Shown here one piece after another: positions 1 through 6,084 of a stretch of DNA of 9,536 bases (position 1 is its first letter; the number at the start of each line of letters is the position of its first letter). The translations under genes and the position numbers were made by a program. The DNA lies in NCBI GenBank assembly GCA_904502015.1, contig CAJGEA010000065.1:1-9536 (forward strand), written 5' to 3'. The notes beneath the pieces were generated by a model that worked only from the letters and a program-made list of their open reading frames with translations, did not search any database and was not told the origin of the DNA. The stretch is from an uncultured Clostridia bacterium. Lineage in GTDB: Bacteria > Bacillota > Clostridia > Oscillospirales > CAG-272.

Positions 1-24
1 CACAATACGGGAAGATTTGTTCAT
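1..24 (-). CDS. 5' end of an unidentified gene (partial, leaves the window)
   Basis: An ATG at 24-22 opens a frame reading MNKSSRIV up to the window edge. It begins 2 nt after the TAA of the zinc-ribbon gene. A strong AGGAGG lies 11 nt upstream, inside the last codons of that gene. The spacing and ribosome site suggest a second gene of the same transcript, translated in close coupling. Eight residues are too few to name a family, so the call rests on context only. Confidence 0.5.
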
Positions 25-26
25 AA

Positions 27-245
27 TTACAGTTCCCTCCTACGGTTCTTTTTCTTGACGAGCTTTTCGGGGTCCTTGACGTAGCTGCGTACCACGCTGC
101 CGCAATCACGGCAGATGACGTGATACAGAGACGCGCCGAGCCACGCGCCCTCTTTCGAGGCCAGCGCGCCGTAGCCGCCTTGATATCCCTCCACAAATTC
201 TGTGCCGCCGCAAAACGGGCAGGCACTCAGTTTGATTTCCTTCAC
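27..245 (-). CDS. Small zinc-ribbon protein (TFIIIB-like family of Firmicutes)
   Basis: A 72-residue soluble protein with two CxxC knuckles: C9-P-F-C12 followed by GG, and C45-R-D-C48 followed by G. This is a four-cysteine zinc ribbon. The spacing, the SYVKDPEK tail segment and the length match short Clostridia proteins often labelled 'transcription initiation factor TFIIIB', a name borrowed from the archaeal/eukaryotic zinc ribbon. No bacterial TFIIIB function is implied, and the role is unknown (nucleic-acid or protein binding is plausible). The C-terminus is very basic (KKKNRRR), which fits nucleic-acid contact. The start is GTG at 245, chosen because GGAAG sits 7 nt upstream and a consensus promoter lies just beyond. 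A further gene seems to follow directly at position 24. Confidence 0.8.
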   Translation of the reverse strand: MKEIKLSACPFCGGTEFVEGYQGGYGALASKEGAWLGASLYHVICRDCGSVVRSYVKDPEKLVKKKNRRREL

Positions 246-276
246 GGGCTCACTTCCTTTCTATCATCTTGATCCC

Positions 277-305
277 ATTATACCACAACTTTTTGATGTT
301 GTCAA
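277..305 (-). promoter_or_regulatory. Consensus sigma-A promoter of the zinc-ribbon gene
   Basis: Read on the minus strand, TTGACA (305-300) and TATAAT (282-277) are separated by exactly 17 bp, matching the vegetative consensus at all twelve positions. Upstream of the -35 box, about 306-345, is almost pure A/T with runs such as AGAAATTTTTAT, resembling an UP element. The transcript would start near 270, giving a short leader before the GTG at 245. No operator dyad is evident, so expression is predicted strong and unregulated at this point. Confidence 0.88.
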
Positions 306-377
306 GCGATTGGATAAAAATTTCTAAAGAATTTTTATAATTCACAAAAAATTGGAAAGAAAACATCCGAGCCCTTC

Positions 378-625
378 AAATTTGGATTTATCGGTCTGTT
401 TATTTTATGTACTTTTCTCCCACCAGCGGGAGAAAAGTACCAAAAGAGGCGCCGTTCAAGAGGAAACCTACGGTTTCCCTTGAAAATCCCTTCCCTTGCA
501 TGGTGCGCGCCGTGGCTTCGCCACGTTGATTGCGCGCCATACACACCTATACCCGTTGTGCCGAGTTGTCGACAGCTGTCGACCAACTCGGTCGCGCAGA
601 GAACGCGCGAGGTGGGAAGGTATTT
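378..625 (+). repeat. Multi-hairpin repeat element, left copy
   Basis: This stretch has no credible gene and is a chain of hairpins. It opens with the edge motif AAATTTGGATTTAT (378-391). Hairpin 1 at 409-440 has a 13-bp perfect stem (GTACTTTTCTCCC) and a 6-nt loop, followed by CAAAAGAGGC. Hairpin 2 at 456-483 has GGAAACC paired with GGTTTCC around loop TAC. Hairpin 3 at 500-540 has an outer GCGCGC stem and inner CGTGGC/GCCACG with loop TTC. Hairpin 4 at 561-591 is a nested GTCGAC palindrome. A small TCGCGC/GCGCGA stem sits at 592-610. The same hairpins recur in the same order, reversed, at 705-956. The outer end is clear from the match between copies. The inner end (about 610-625) is uncertain because similarity fades. 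Confidence 0.82.
561..591. repeat. Nested palindrome with GTCGAC core (left copy, hairpin 4)
   Basis: The base stem CCGAGTTG (561-568) pairs perfectly with CAACTCGG (584-591). The tip between them, TCGACAGCTGTCGA (569-582), is itself a perfect palindrome. Only C583 is unpaired. The same base stem with a different palindromic tip occurs at 730-773. The form would suit a cruciform, a dimeric protein site or an RNA hairpin; which one cannot be told from sequence. Confidence 0.8.
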
Positions 626-704
626 GCACCAAGAGAAGGAAAACTGTAATTTTCCTTTTGGGGAAAGCTAAATCAAGATAAGCCAGCCGTCTTAAAAACC
701 CCTG
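626..704. other. Central spacer between the two inverted repeat copies
   Basis: About 80 bp separates the inverted copies. It contains one hairpin, AAGGAAAA (636-643) with TTTTCCTT (650-657) around a 6-nt loop, followed by a short G-run. No reading frame with a ribosome site and no known RNA fold are visible. The exact limits of the spacer are approximate. Confidence 0.5.
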
Positions 705-956
705 CCCATACCGTGCCATCTGTGTCTGACCGAGTTGGTCGACATGCCGACATGTCGGCGGTCGACAACTCGGCCGAATGGCTTTAGATTTGTATGGCGC
801 GCAATCAAACGCGGCTGTGCCGCGTGCGCGCATCATCGAGGGAAAAGATACTTAAGGAAAACCGTAGGTTGTCCTTAAGTGGCGCTCTTTTGGTACTTTT
901 CTCTCGCCGTGGAGAGAAAAGTACATAAATGCTAACAAACAGATAAACCCCAATTT
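705..956 (-). repeat. Multi-hairpin repeat element, right (inverted) copy
   Basis: Read on the minus strand, this repeats the left element hairpin by hairpin. The edge motif AAATTGGGGTTTAT is at 956-943. Hairpin 1 at 924-893 has a 13-bp perfect stem and a different 6-nt loop. Hairpin 2 at 879-851 has the same TAC loop and AACC/GGTT neck but a different lower stem (CTTAAGGA/TCCTTAAG). Hairpin 3 at 833-794 has inner stem CGCGGC/GCCGCG. Hairpin 4 is at 773-730. Where the copies differ in stems, both sides usually change together: C-G to T-A in hairpin 1, and T-A to C-G in the inner stem of hairpin 3. That argues for selection on structure. It could be an inverted pair of REP-like elements, the arms of a small non-autonomous mobile element, or a structured transcript. 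No target-site duplication was found. Confidence 0.82.
730..773. repeat. Nested palindrome with GTCGAC arms (right copy, hairpin 4)
   Basis: The base stem CCGAGTTG (730-737) pairs with CAACTCGG (766-773), identical to the stem at 561-591. Inside are two GTCGAC hexamers and a perfect 14-nt palindrome, GCCGACATGTCGGC (746-759). This tip is longer than and unrelated to the left tip, yet is also self-complementary. Confidence 0.8.
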
Positions 957-973
957 ACCGGTCACAGATCAAG

Positions 974-1015
974 AAACGACCGACGTGTCCAAATGGCGAG
1001 CCGGTCGTTTTTGTT
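974..1015 (-). terminator. Hairpin terminator after the YwaF-like gene, probably bidirectional
   Basis: AAACGACCG (974-982) pairs with CGGTCGTTT (1002-1010), a 9-bp stem with a 19-nt loop. On the minus strand the stem is followed by TTTCTTG, in place to end transcription of the gene that stops at 1034. On the plus strand it is followed by a better T-run (TTTTTGTT), so it could also stop transcripts coming out of the repeat region. The large loop is unusual for a strong terminator. Confidence 0.6.
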
Positions 1016-1033
1016 CCATATATTATAGTATAA

Positions 1034-1783
1034 TTAACTTGCGCGGCGGGAGCGGCGCGCCTTGACATCCCGCACGATCTGGGGCAGATACACCAGCGGC
1101 AGGTAGATCAGGAGTATGATCACAGCGGCGTACATATACCAGTAGTCGAACGGAATGAGCTTGTAGAACAGCGCCATGGCGGGGTTGCCGCAATGATCCA
1201 GCGAGAACATATAGTTCACCTGCACGAGATTGCCCGACGGATTGATGACGTTGTGTGCCACGCAATAGTCGTTGATGAGCAGATTGGCAAAATGTATAAG
1301 GGTATAGATGCCCATGGTCAAGCCGATGGTGGACGGGATGCACCGATAGTCCAACTTGACGTACCCCAGCTTGAACAGGTAGATCATCACACCGAACTCA
1401 AACGCATGGGGTATATAAAAGAAGAAGAAGGTAGCCGACGGGATCACAAAATTCGCGCCCTCGGAATTGAAGATCAGCGCGAGCAGAGACCCCAGACACC
1501 ACACCAGCAGCAGATTGCCAATGGTACGATTACGGGTCAGCACCACGATGGGCAGAAGAATGGCGGAAATGGAGCACATGTGCAGAGGCAGGTACTCCAG
1601 CGGGCTATTCCATTTCACGAGATTGAAGATCACGGCGGCAATGCCCATCATCGACAGGCAAAACAGCACGATGGTTCTGGCCTTTTGCGGCAGATATTTC
1701 AAAAGATAATACACGCCGATCAGCATAGCCGCGGCGATAGCGAGGGTGGCGAAGTGGACAACGCCAAAGGAACCCCAAAGCAT
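1034..1783 (-). CDS. YwaF/TMEM164-like integral membrane protein
   Basis: A 249-residue, very hydrophobic protein with about six or seven membrane helices and a basic C-terminal tail (KARRSRR). It matches the bacterial YwaF family (conserved hypothetical integral membrane protein, TIGR02206), related to animal TMEM164. The family's marker motif is present as LPLHMC at residues 65-70, and a second conserved histidine lies in YIPHAFEF (H126). Animal TMEM164 has been described as a cysteine-dependent acyltransferase making ether phospholipids. C70 and H68 would be the equivalent candidates, but activity of bacterial members is unproven, so a lipid-acyl role is inference only. The ATG at 1783 is supported by AGGAG 8 nt upstream. 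It starts 53 nt after the cysteine desulfurase gene and is probably last in that transcript, before the hairpin at 974-1015. Confidence 0.8.
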   Translation of the reverse strand: MLWGSFGVVHFATLAIAAAMLIGVYYLLKYLPQKARTIVLFCLSMMGIAAVIFNLVKWNSPLEYLPLHMCSISAILLPIVVLTRNRTIGNLLLVWCLGSLLALIFNSEGANFVIPSATFFFFYIPHAFEFGVMIYLFKLGYVKLDYRCIPSTIGLTMGIYTLIHFANLLINDYCVAHNVINPSGNLVQVNYMFSLDHCGNPAMALFYKLIPFDYWYMYAAVIILLIYLPLVYLPQIVRDVKARRSRRAS

Positions 1784-1836
1784 AGTCAGTTCTCCTATCA
1801 GTCAAAGTATTTTGGCCAAGTGTCGTTTCTGTTCGC

Positions 1837-3009
1837 TCACTTGCGGCGAATGCGGACGAGGGTGGCAATTCCCTCCCCCAGCGCGTCACACAGCGCGTCC
1901 ACGTCGGCCTCGGTGTTACGGGCCGAGAGACTCACGCGCAGGGTGCAATCCGCCTCGTGTGTCGAGAGTCCGAACGCGAGGAGGGACGGACTGGTGTGGG
2001 TATCGTGCGAGGAGCAGGCAGAGCCGCTTGACACGCAGATTCCCTTCCCCGACAAGAAATTCAGCATGGTCTGGGACTTGATATCGGGCAGAGTCAGGCT
2101 GACGATATGGGGCGCGCGGACGGCAGGACGGTTTACCTGCACCCCCATCTCGGCAAGGCGCGATTCCAGTCGCTCACGCAGAGCGGTCATGTGCGCACAA
2201 TCGGCGGCACGGGTAGCAAATCCGACCGAAGCCGCCGCACCGAAGCCGCAGATGCCGATGACGTTCTCTGTGCCCGACCGCAACCCAAACTCTTGACCGC
2301 CTCCCGTCATGTAAGGAACGATCCGCTTGGTCTTGAGAATCTCAGTGTGGATATAGAGCGCGCCCACGCCCTTCGGGCCGTGAATCTTATGGGCGCTGAC
2401 CGTCACAAGGTCGGCAGAAATCCCCGACGGAGTAAACGGAACCTTGAGAAATCCCTGCACCGCGTCACAATGAGTGACGGTGCGGCTGTCCTTGGCCTTC
2501 GCCGCGGCAAACACCCGCGCCACGTCAAAGCGCGCGCCCGTTTCGTTGTTCACCATCATCATGGACACCAGCAGCGTGGGCTCGGACAGGGCGGCGATCG
2601 CCGCCTCGGTATCCAGCAATCCGCCGCGCGTGGGGATGCGCACCACCTCCAGCCCGTCGGCCTCCAGACGGCGCATAGCCATCTCCACCGAGGGGTGCTC
2701 GGAGTCGGTGGTGATGACCCGCCGTCCAAAGCGACGGGGCTTGGCGTACACCGTGCCGAAAATGGCGGTGGCACTCGCCTCGGTACCAGACGCGGTAAAG
2801 ATCAATTCACCGGGGCGCACGGCGCGCAGTCCCAGCGCCGCCGCCACCTGTCCGCGCGCACGCTCGATGAGCGCGTGGGCATCCTGCCCCACCTTATGCA
2901 GGGAGGAGGGGTTGCCAAAGCACGCCATCGCCTCCTCCATGGCCTTCACGGCCTCGGGGCAGAGGGGGGTGGTCGCGCTGTTATCCAGATAGATCAAGGG
3001 TTGATTCAT
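1837..3009 (-). CDS. Cysteine desulfurase, NifS/IscS family (class V aminotransferase fold)
   Basis: A cytosolic PLP enzyme that takes sulfur from L-cysteine, leaving alanine and an enzyme persulfide used for Fe-S clusters or thiolated tRNA. Family marks occur in order: YLDNSATT at 7-14, TASGTEA at 72-78, EHPS with PLP-stacking H105, VNNETG at 153-158, D182 and Q185 in HCDAVQ, the PLP lysine K208 in SAHKIHGPKG, GLRSGTENV at 242-250, the catalytic C332 in SSGSACSS, and R358. All expected active-site residues are present. The start at 3009 gives 390 residues, a normal length, with AGGTGA just upstream and a 23-nt gap from the preceding gene. A start at 3051 would overlap that gene and lacks a good ribosome site. 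No scaffold gene (iscU/sufU) or thiI adjoins, so the sulfur acceptor is not shown. Confidence 0.95.
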   Translation of the reverse strand: MNQPLIYLDNSATTPLCPEAVKAMEEAMACFGNPSSLHKVGQDAHALIERARGQVAAALGLRAVRPGELIFTASGTEASATAIFGTVYAKPRRFGRRVITTDSEHPSVEMAMRRLEADGLEVVRIPTRGGLLDTEAAIAALSEPTLLVSMMMVNNETGARFDVARVFAAAKAKDSRTVTHCDAVQGFLKVPFTPSGISADLVTVSAHKIHGPKGVGALYIHTEILKTKRIVPYMTGGGQEFGLRSGTENVIGICGFGAAASVGFATRAADCAHMTALRERLESRLAEMGVQVNRPAVRAPHIVSLTLPDIKSQTMLNFLSGKGICVSSGSACSSHDTHTSPSLLAFGLSTHEADCTLRVSLSARNTEADVDALCDALGEGIATLVRIRRK

Positions 3010-3032
3010 AGAGTCACCTGTACCAAAGCCGA

Positions 3033-4154
3033 TTATTTCATGTCCCGCCAAAAGGTCAGGGACTCCTGCATGGTCTGCACCTCACCGAGATGCTTATCGT
3101 AATTTTCGGGCAGAGCCGTGTAGGTCATGATATAGATCATAGTGGAATACACGCAGCACGCCTGACGGGTCTTGTAGGTCACGCCGCCCAGCGTGTAGGT
3201 ATACTCGTAGATGGTGGCGTTGCGGTTGCCCAGTTTGCCCTCGGCGGTAGAGAGAAGGGTGTAGCCGTCCAGCGTACTCCTGTAATACTTCTCGCAGTAC
3301 TCCCAGTAGTCCGCCACGCTGTATCCCTCGTCCTCGGGGAGGTAGGAGAGCATGGTGACGTTGGAGCGATCCTCCTCCGAGGCGTACACAAGGTAAGCGG
3401 CGTTCGTCTTATCGGCGATCCAGGATTCGGGCGCGTAGAATGCGTAGGCAACCTCGCGGTTGGACACGAGCTGCATGCCGTTCAATGCGTACTCCTCGTT
3501 GTCGGGGATCTTGCGGTCGTCCTCGCCCCCTTCGTAGGGGTAGGCCTCAAAGATGACGTTGTCCAGAATGCCGTCCACCACGTCAAGCCACGTGTCGAAC
3601 GTGTCGGCCGTGGACGAGAAGGTAAACAGGTAGAAGCGACCCTGCGCCTTGGTCAGCACCTGACGGTAGCGGTAGGATTTCTCCCCGACAGACGCACCGT
3701 AGTACACCTCCTTGGCGCGAACGCCGCCGAGGGTGGTGTCAAACTGACGCTCGAGCTCGTAGTCCCGCATACGCGACACCTCAGAGAGGTGGCAGGCATA
3801 GAAATCCTCCAGCGAGGCGGTCACCGCCTCGGCGGTAGTCGACTCGCCGGTAGCCGACTCGGTGGCGGTTTTCTCCCCCTCAGTATCCACCATGGCAAGA
3901 TCAAACTCCACCTGCGCCATAGTCACGATGGTCTCGGTCGCCAGCGAAATGTAACCGCCCGAAACGCCACCCGCGGTATTGACCGTCCACTGGGTAGGCA
4001 GGAACAGGCGGAAATACTCTCCGCGGCAGGTGGCGTACTGGTAGCCGTCGGGCACCTCGCTCTCCTTGGAGCAGCCGACAAAAGCGGTCATCAGTGCAGA
4101 GAGCACGAGAATGAGACAAAGCAATCGGGGTAGCATCCCCATACGGTTTTTCAT
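3033..4154 (-). CDS. Lipoprotein with two tandem similar domains, function unknown
   Basis: A 373-residue protein with a lipoprotein signal: basic start, hydrophobic stretch 8-26, and AFVGC with lipidated C28 (F at -3 is unusual; L is more common). It should be anchored to the outer face of the membrane. The mature part holds two similar domains, about 46-203 and 234-369. Each starts with a strand and a conserved tryptophan (FLPTQW at 51-56; FYAPESW at 239-245) and later has an LGG or LGNR turn, a Y-x-x-RQ-type segment, an aromatic strand (FYLFTFS; IYIMTYT) and a closing helix before a V-F or L-F pair. The pattern resembles PsbP/Mog1-like extracellular domains, which is fold-level inference. 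A Ser/Thr/Glu-rich insert lies at about 90-112. AGGAG lies 7 nt before the ATG. The upstream gap has an inverted repeat, ATACAC (4192-4197) and GTGTAT (4212-4217), of unknown meaning. Confidence 0.78.
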   Translation of the reverse strand: MKNRMGMLPRLLCLILVLSALMTAFVGCSKESEVPDGYQYATCRGEYFRLFLPTQWTVNTAGGVSGGYISLATETIVTMAQVEFDLAMVDTEGEKTATESATGESTTAEAVTASLEDFYACHLSEVSRMRDYELERQFDTTLGGVRAKEVYYGASVGEKSYRYRQVLTKAQGRFYLFTFSSTADTFDTWLDVVDGILDNVIFEAYPYEGGEDDRKIPDNEEYALNGMQLVSNREVAYAFYAPESWIADKTNAAYLVYASEEDRSNVTMLSYLPEDEGYSVADYWEYCEKYYRSTLDGYTLLSTAEGKLGNRNATIYEYTYTLGGVTYKTRQACCVYSTMIYIMTYTALPENYDKHLGEVQTMQESLTFWRDMK

Positions 4155-4232
4155 TGGGTTTCTCCTATATTGGATTTGGTTCTTCCGTATAATACACCAA
4201 ACGTATCAACTGTGTATGAACCGTGGATAAAT

Positions 4233-5492
4233 TTACTTTTCCAGCTTCGCCATAGCGTCCGCCGCCGCCATAATGGCGATGCGGCCGCTCTCGTAGGTCA
4301 GGCCGCCCTGGAAGTAGGCGGTATACGGGGGGCGCAGGGGGCCGTCCGCCGACAGCTCGATGGACGAGCCCTGGGTGAACGCGCCCGCCGCCATGATAAC
4401 GGGGTCGGTGTAGCCGGGCATGGCCCAAGGCTCGGGGGTAACGTGGGAATCCACGGGAGAGCCCGATTGGATGCCGCGGCAGAAGGCGCACAGCGCCTCG
4501 GGACTGCCCGTAATGACGGTCTGGATGATGTCGTGGCGCTCCTCGTTCCACGAGGGCTCAACGGGGTATCCCAGCTTCTCAAAGATGTAGGCGGCGAGAT
4601 GCGCCGTCTTGATGGCCTGCGCCACGGTGTGAGGCGCGTAGAAAAGGCCTTTATACATGGGCTTATTCTGCCCCATAGTCGCGCCGACCTCGCCGCCGCA
4701 GCCCACCGAGGTGAGACGGTAGGAGGCAAGCTCCACGGCGCGCTTGGTGCCCGCGAGGTAGCCGCCCGTCTCGGCCATGCCGCCGCCGGGGTTCTTGATG
4801 AGCGAGCCGATGATGAGGTCTGCGCCCACGGCGGTAGGCTCGGAGGTCTCCACGAACTCGCCGTAGCAGTTATCCACCACAACGTAGCTGTCGGGCGAGA
4901 TGCCCTTGACGAAGGTGACCAGCTCCCCGATCTCGGCAACCGAGAGGGTCTTGCGGTTGAGATAGCCCTTGGAGCGCTGGACAAACACCATCTTGACGCG
5001 CCCCGCGTAGGTGCGGAGCTTTTCTTCGATGGTGGCAAAATCAAATTTACCGTCGGCGGTCAGCTCCACTTGATCGTAGTCCACGCCGAAATCGCGGAGC
5101 GAGCCGTCACCGGGGTTGCCGCACAGGCCAATGACCTCCTCCAGCGTGTCGTACGGCTTGCCCGCCACCGAGAGCATAATATCCCCGGGGCGCAGAATGC
5201 CGAAAAGACCAATGGTGAGGGCCTGTGTGCCGTTGACGATCTGTTGGCGGACGATGGCAGACTCCGCCCCCATGACCTCCGCCCAGATCTCGTCCAGCAC
5301 CTCGCGCCCGCGGTCGTCGTAGCCGTAGCCGCTGGTGCTGTCAAAATTGGTCGCCGCCACGCGGTGCTCACGAAAAGCGTCCATGACGGTCTGCGTGTTC
5401 TCAAATGCGATGCGATCCACCTCGGCAAAGCGAGGAGCGAGCGCCGCCTCGGCCTCGGCGGCAAGCTTCAGTATCCGTTCCGAAAATTGCAT
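4233..5492 (-). CDS. Methionine gamma-lyase family PLP protein (YnbB / 'aluminium resistance' family)
   Basis: A 419-residue cytosolic protein of the PF06838 family, fold type I PLP enzymes related to cystathionine/methionine gamma-lyases and typified by Bacillus YnbB. Visible marks are FDSTSGYGYDDRG at 50-62, the QQIVNGTQAL segment at 83-92, VFVQRSKGY near 169-177, the PLP-pairing aspartate D207 in VVVDNCYGEF, and the Schiff-base lysine K233 in GSLIKNPGGG. A glycine-rich GCGGEVGATMGQ stretch follows, and the C-terminal GGLTYE motif is present. The length is normal for the family. The reaction is not settled for these proteins: carbon-sulfur lyase activity is expected from homology, and 'aluminium resistance' is an old label with weak support. 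The ATG at 5492 has AAGGA 8 nt upstream. The lipoprotein gene starts 78 nt downstream with no terminator seen between, so co-transcription is possible. Confidence 0.9.
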   Translation of the reverse strand: MQFSERILKLAAEAEAALAPRFAEVDRIAFENTQTVMDAFREHRVAATNFDSTSGYGYDDRGREVLDEIWAEVMGAESAIVRQQIVNGTQALTIGLFGILRPGDIMLSVAGKPYDTLEEVIGLCGNPGDGSLRDFGVDYDQVELTADGKFDFATIEEKLRTYAGRVKMVFVQRSKGYLNRKTLSVAEIGELVTFVKGISPDSYVVVDNCYGEFVETSEPTAVGADLIIGSLIKNPGGGMAETGGYLAGTKRAVELASYRLTSVGCGGEVGATMGQNKPMYKGLFYAPHTVAQAIKTAHLAAYIFEKLGYPVEPSWNEERHDIIQTVITGSPEALCAFCRGIQSGSPVDSHVTPEPWAMPGYTDPVIMAAGAFTQGSSIELSADGPLRPPYTAYFQGGLTYESGRIAIMAAADAMAKLEK

Positions 5493-5520
5493 GATGTAGT
5501 TCCTTTATAAGTACGATTTT

Positions 5521-5573
5521 ATGGGGCTCTGCCCCATACCCCGCTCAAACCCTTTTTGAAAAAAGGGTTTGAG
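5521..5573. repeat. Double-hairpin intergenic repeat upstream of the gamma-lyase family gene
   Basis: Two stems stand side by side. ATGGGGC (5521-5527) pairs with GCCCCAT (5531-5537) around a 3-nt loop. CTCAAACCCTTT pairs with AAAGGGTTTGAG within 5544-5573. The second ends near an A-rich region on the plus strand, so read on the minus strand it follows a T-rich stretch and is not a textbook terminator. Sequences of this style recur in intergenic DNA of Oscillospiraceae-type genomes (from memory, not checked). It separates the 90-residue gene from the gamma-lyase family gene and may end transcription or stabilise RNA ends. Confidence 0.65.
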
Positions 5574-5661
5574 AATCCCAAAAACTTAAATAAATTTAAC
5601 AAAAAATGCGTGTTGGCAAGCGGTTGTTTTCTCGAAATATTTTCTTCCGAGTTTGCCAGAC

Positions 5662-5934
5662 TTATGCCTGTTCCAAATTATCCTGTTCGGTTGGCTGTTG
5701 CTTGGCGGAGGACTCCAATTTTAGCCTTTTGTAGTTAATCAGAGAAAGAACTCCTGACGCAAAAAAGCCTATTATAGGAACCAAAAGCAAGGTCACCATC
5801 CACCATTCATCCCCTCCCTCGCAGAGGTATGCAACCAAGCGACACAGACTTCCCGCTGCCACAGCGAACCAACCAACGGATTGTGCCAGCCAGAAGCGTG
5901 GCTGGGTCTTTTTCTGATTTGACTCTTTTTTCAT
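5662..5934 (-). CDS. Small two-helix membrane protein, function unknown
   Basis: A 90-residue protein with a lysine-rich N-terminus (MKKESNQKK), two predicted membrane helices at about 15-37 and 46-67, a short acidic, tryptophan-rich loop between them (EGGDEWW), and a hydrophilic glutamine/glutamate-rich tail. The basic N-terminus suggests both ends are inside. No family is recognised. The ATG at 5934 has GGAAGG 5-6 nt upstream, which supports real translation. Its base composition is more AT-rich than the flanking enzyme genes, and hairpin repeats bound it on both sides, so it may be a stand-alone or recently acquired unit. A possible weak promoter lies upstream (TTGTTA at 6001-5996, TTTATT at 5979-5974, 16-bp gap). 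Confidence 0.68.
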   Translation of the reverse strand: MKKESNQKKTQPRFWLAQSVGWFAVAAGSLCRLVAYLCEGGDEWWMVTLLLVPIIGFFASGVLSLINYKRLKLESSAKQQPTEQDNLEQA

Positions 5935-6043
5935 ATGTACCTTCCATTTCTAATGAACATTCTTAACAAGAGAAATAAACAATCCTTCTGTTATGTAACA
6001 AAGCCCTGATAGAAAATCCTTTTAGGGTTTTTGAAGGGAGCCC

Positions 6044-6071
6044 GAGGGAAACTTTTGCAAAAGTTTCCCTC
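6044..6071 (-). terminator. 28-nt perfect palindrome downstream of the M42 operon
   Basis: The 28 bases are self-complementary throughout (left half GAGGGAAACTTTTG) and can form a stem of about 11-12 bp. It begins 13 nt beyond the stop of the last M42 gene, a usual terminator position. On the minus strand the stem is followed by CGGGCTCCCTTCAAAAACC rather than a clean T-run, so termination by hairpin alone is uncertain. It may instead be a repeat-derived 3' end or processing site. Confidence 0.55.
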
Positions 6072-6084
6072 AGTCGCGTCCCTA

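Noticed and set aside
335..836. Open frames on both strands inside the repeat region (for example minus 468-836, minus 335-586, plus 480-671)
   Set aside because: They run through hairpin stems, have no convincing ribosome site, are rich in R/P/H/C as expected of read-through palindromes, and the frame is not kept between the two repeat copies.
378..956. CRISPR array
   Set aside because: There are only two copies, inverted and imperfect, with no regular direct repeats or spacers.
378..956. Complete insertion sequence
   Set aside because: No transposase frame lies between the inverted arms and no target-site duplication was found; only a non-autonomous element remains possible.
3010..3051. 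Upstream start of the cysteine desulfurase at 3051
   Set aside because: It would overlap the lipoprotein gene and add 14 residues unlike the family; the ATG at 3009 has its own AGGTGA and leads straight into YLDNSATT.
1193..3102. Long plus-strand frames opposite the membrane protein and cysteine desulfurase genes
   Set aside because: They are mirror frames of GC-rich codon use, with H/R/G-rich nonsense composition and no recognisable motifs, while the minus strand encodes clear families.
4155..4232. Promoter for the lipoprotein gene (TTGATA and TATTAT on the minus strand)
   Set aside because: The two boxes are only 9 bp apart and no other -35 box fits the TATTAT; co-transcription from upstream is simpler.
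4170..5510. 446-codon plus-strand frame opposite the gamma-lyase family gene
   Set aside because: Antisense shadow of a strongly conserved PLP enzyme; no family motif and no ribosome site. The similar plus-strand frames opposite the M42 genes are rejected for the same reason.
5556..5738. 60-codon plus-strand frame
   Set aside because: It starts inside the double-hairpin repeat, lacks a ribosome site and runs antisense into the 90-residue gene.
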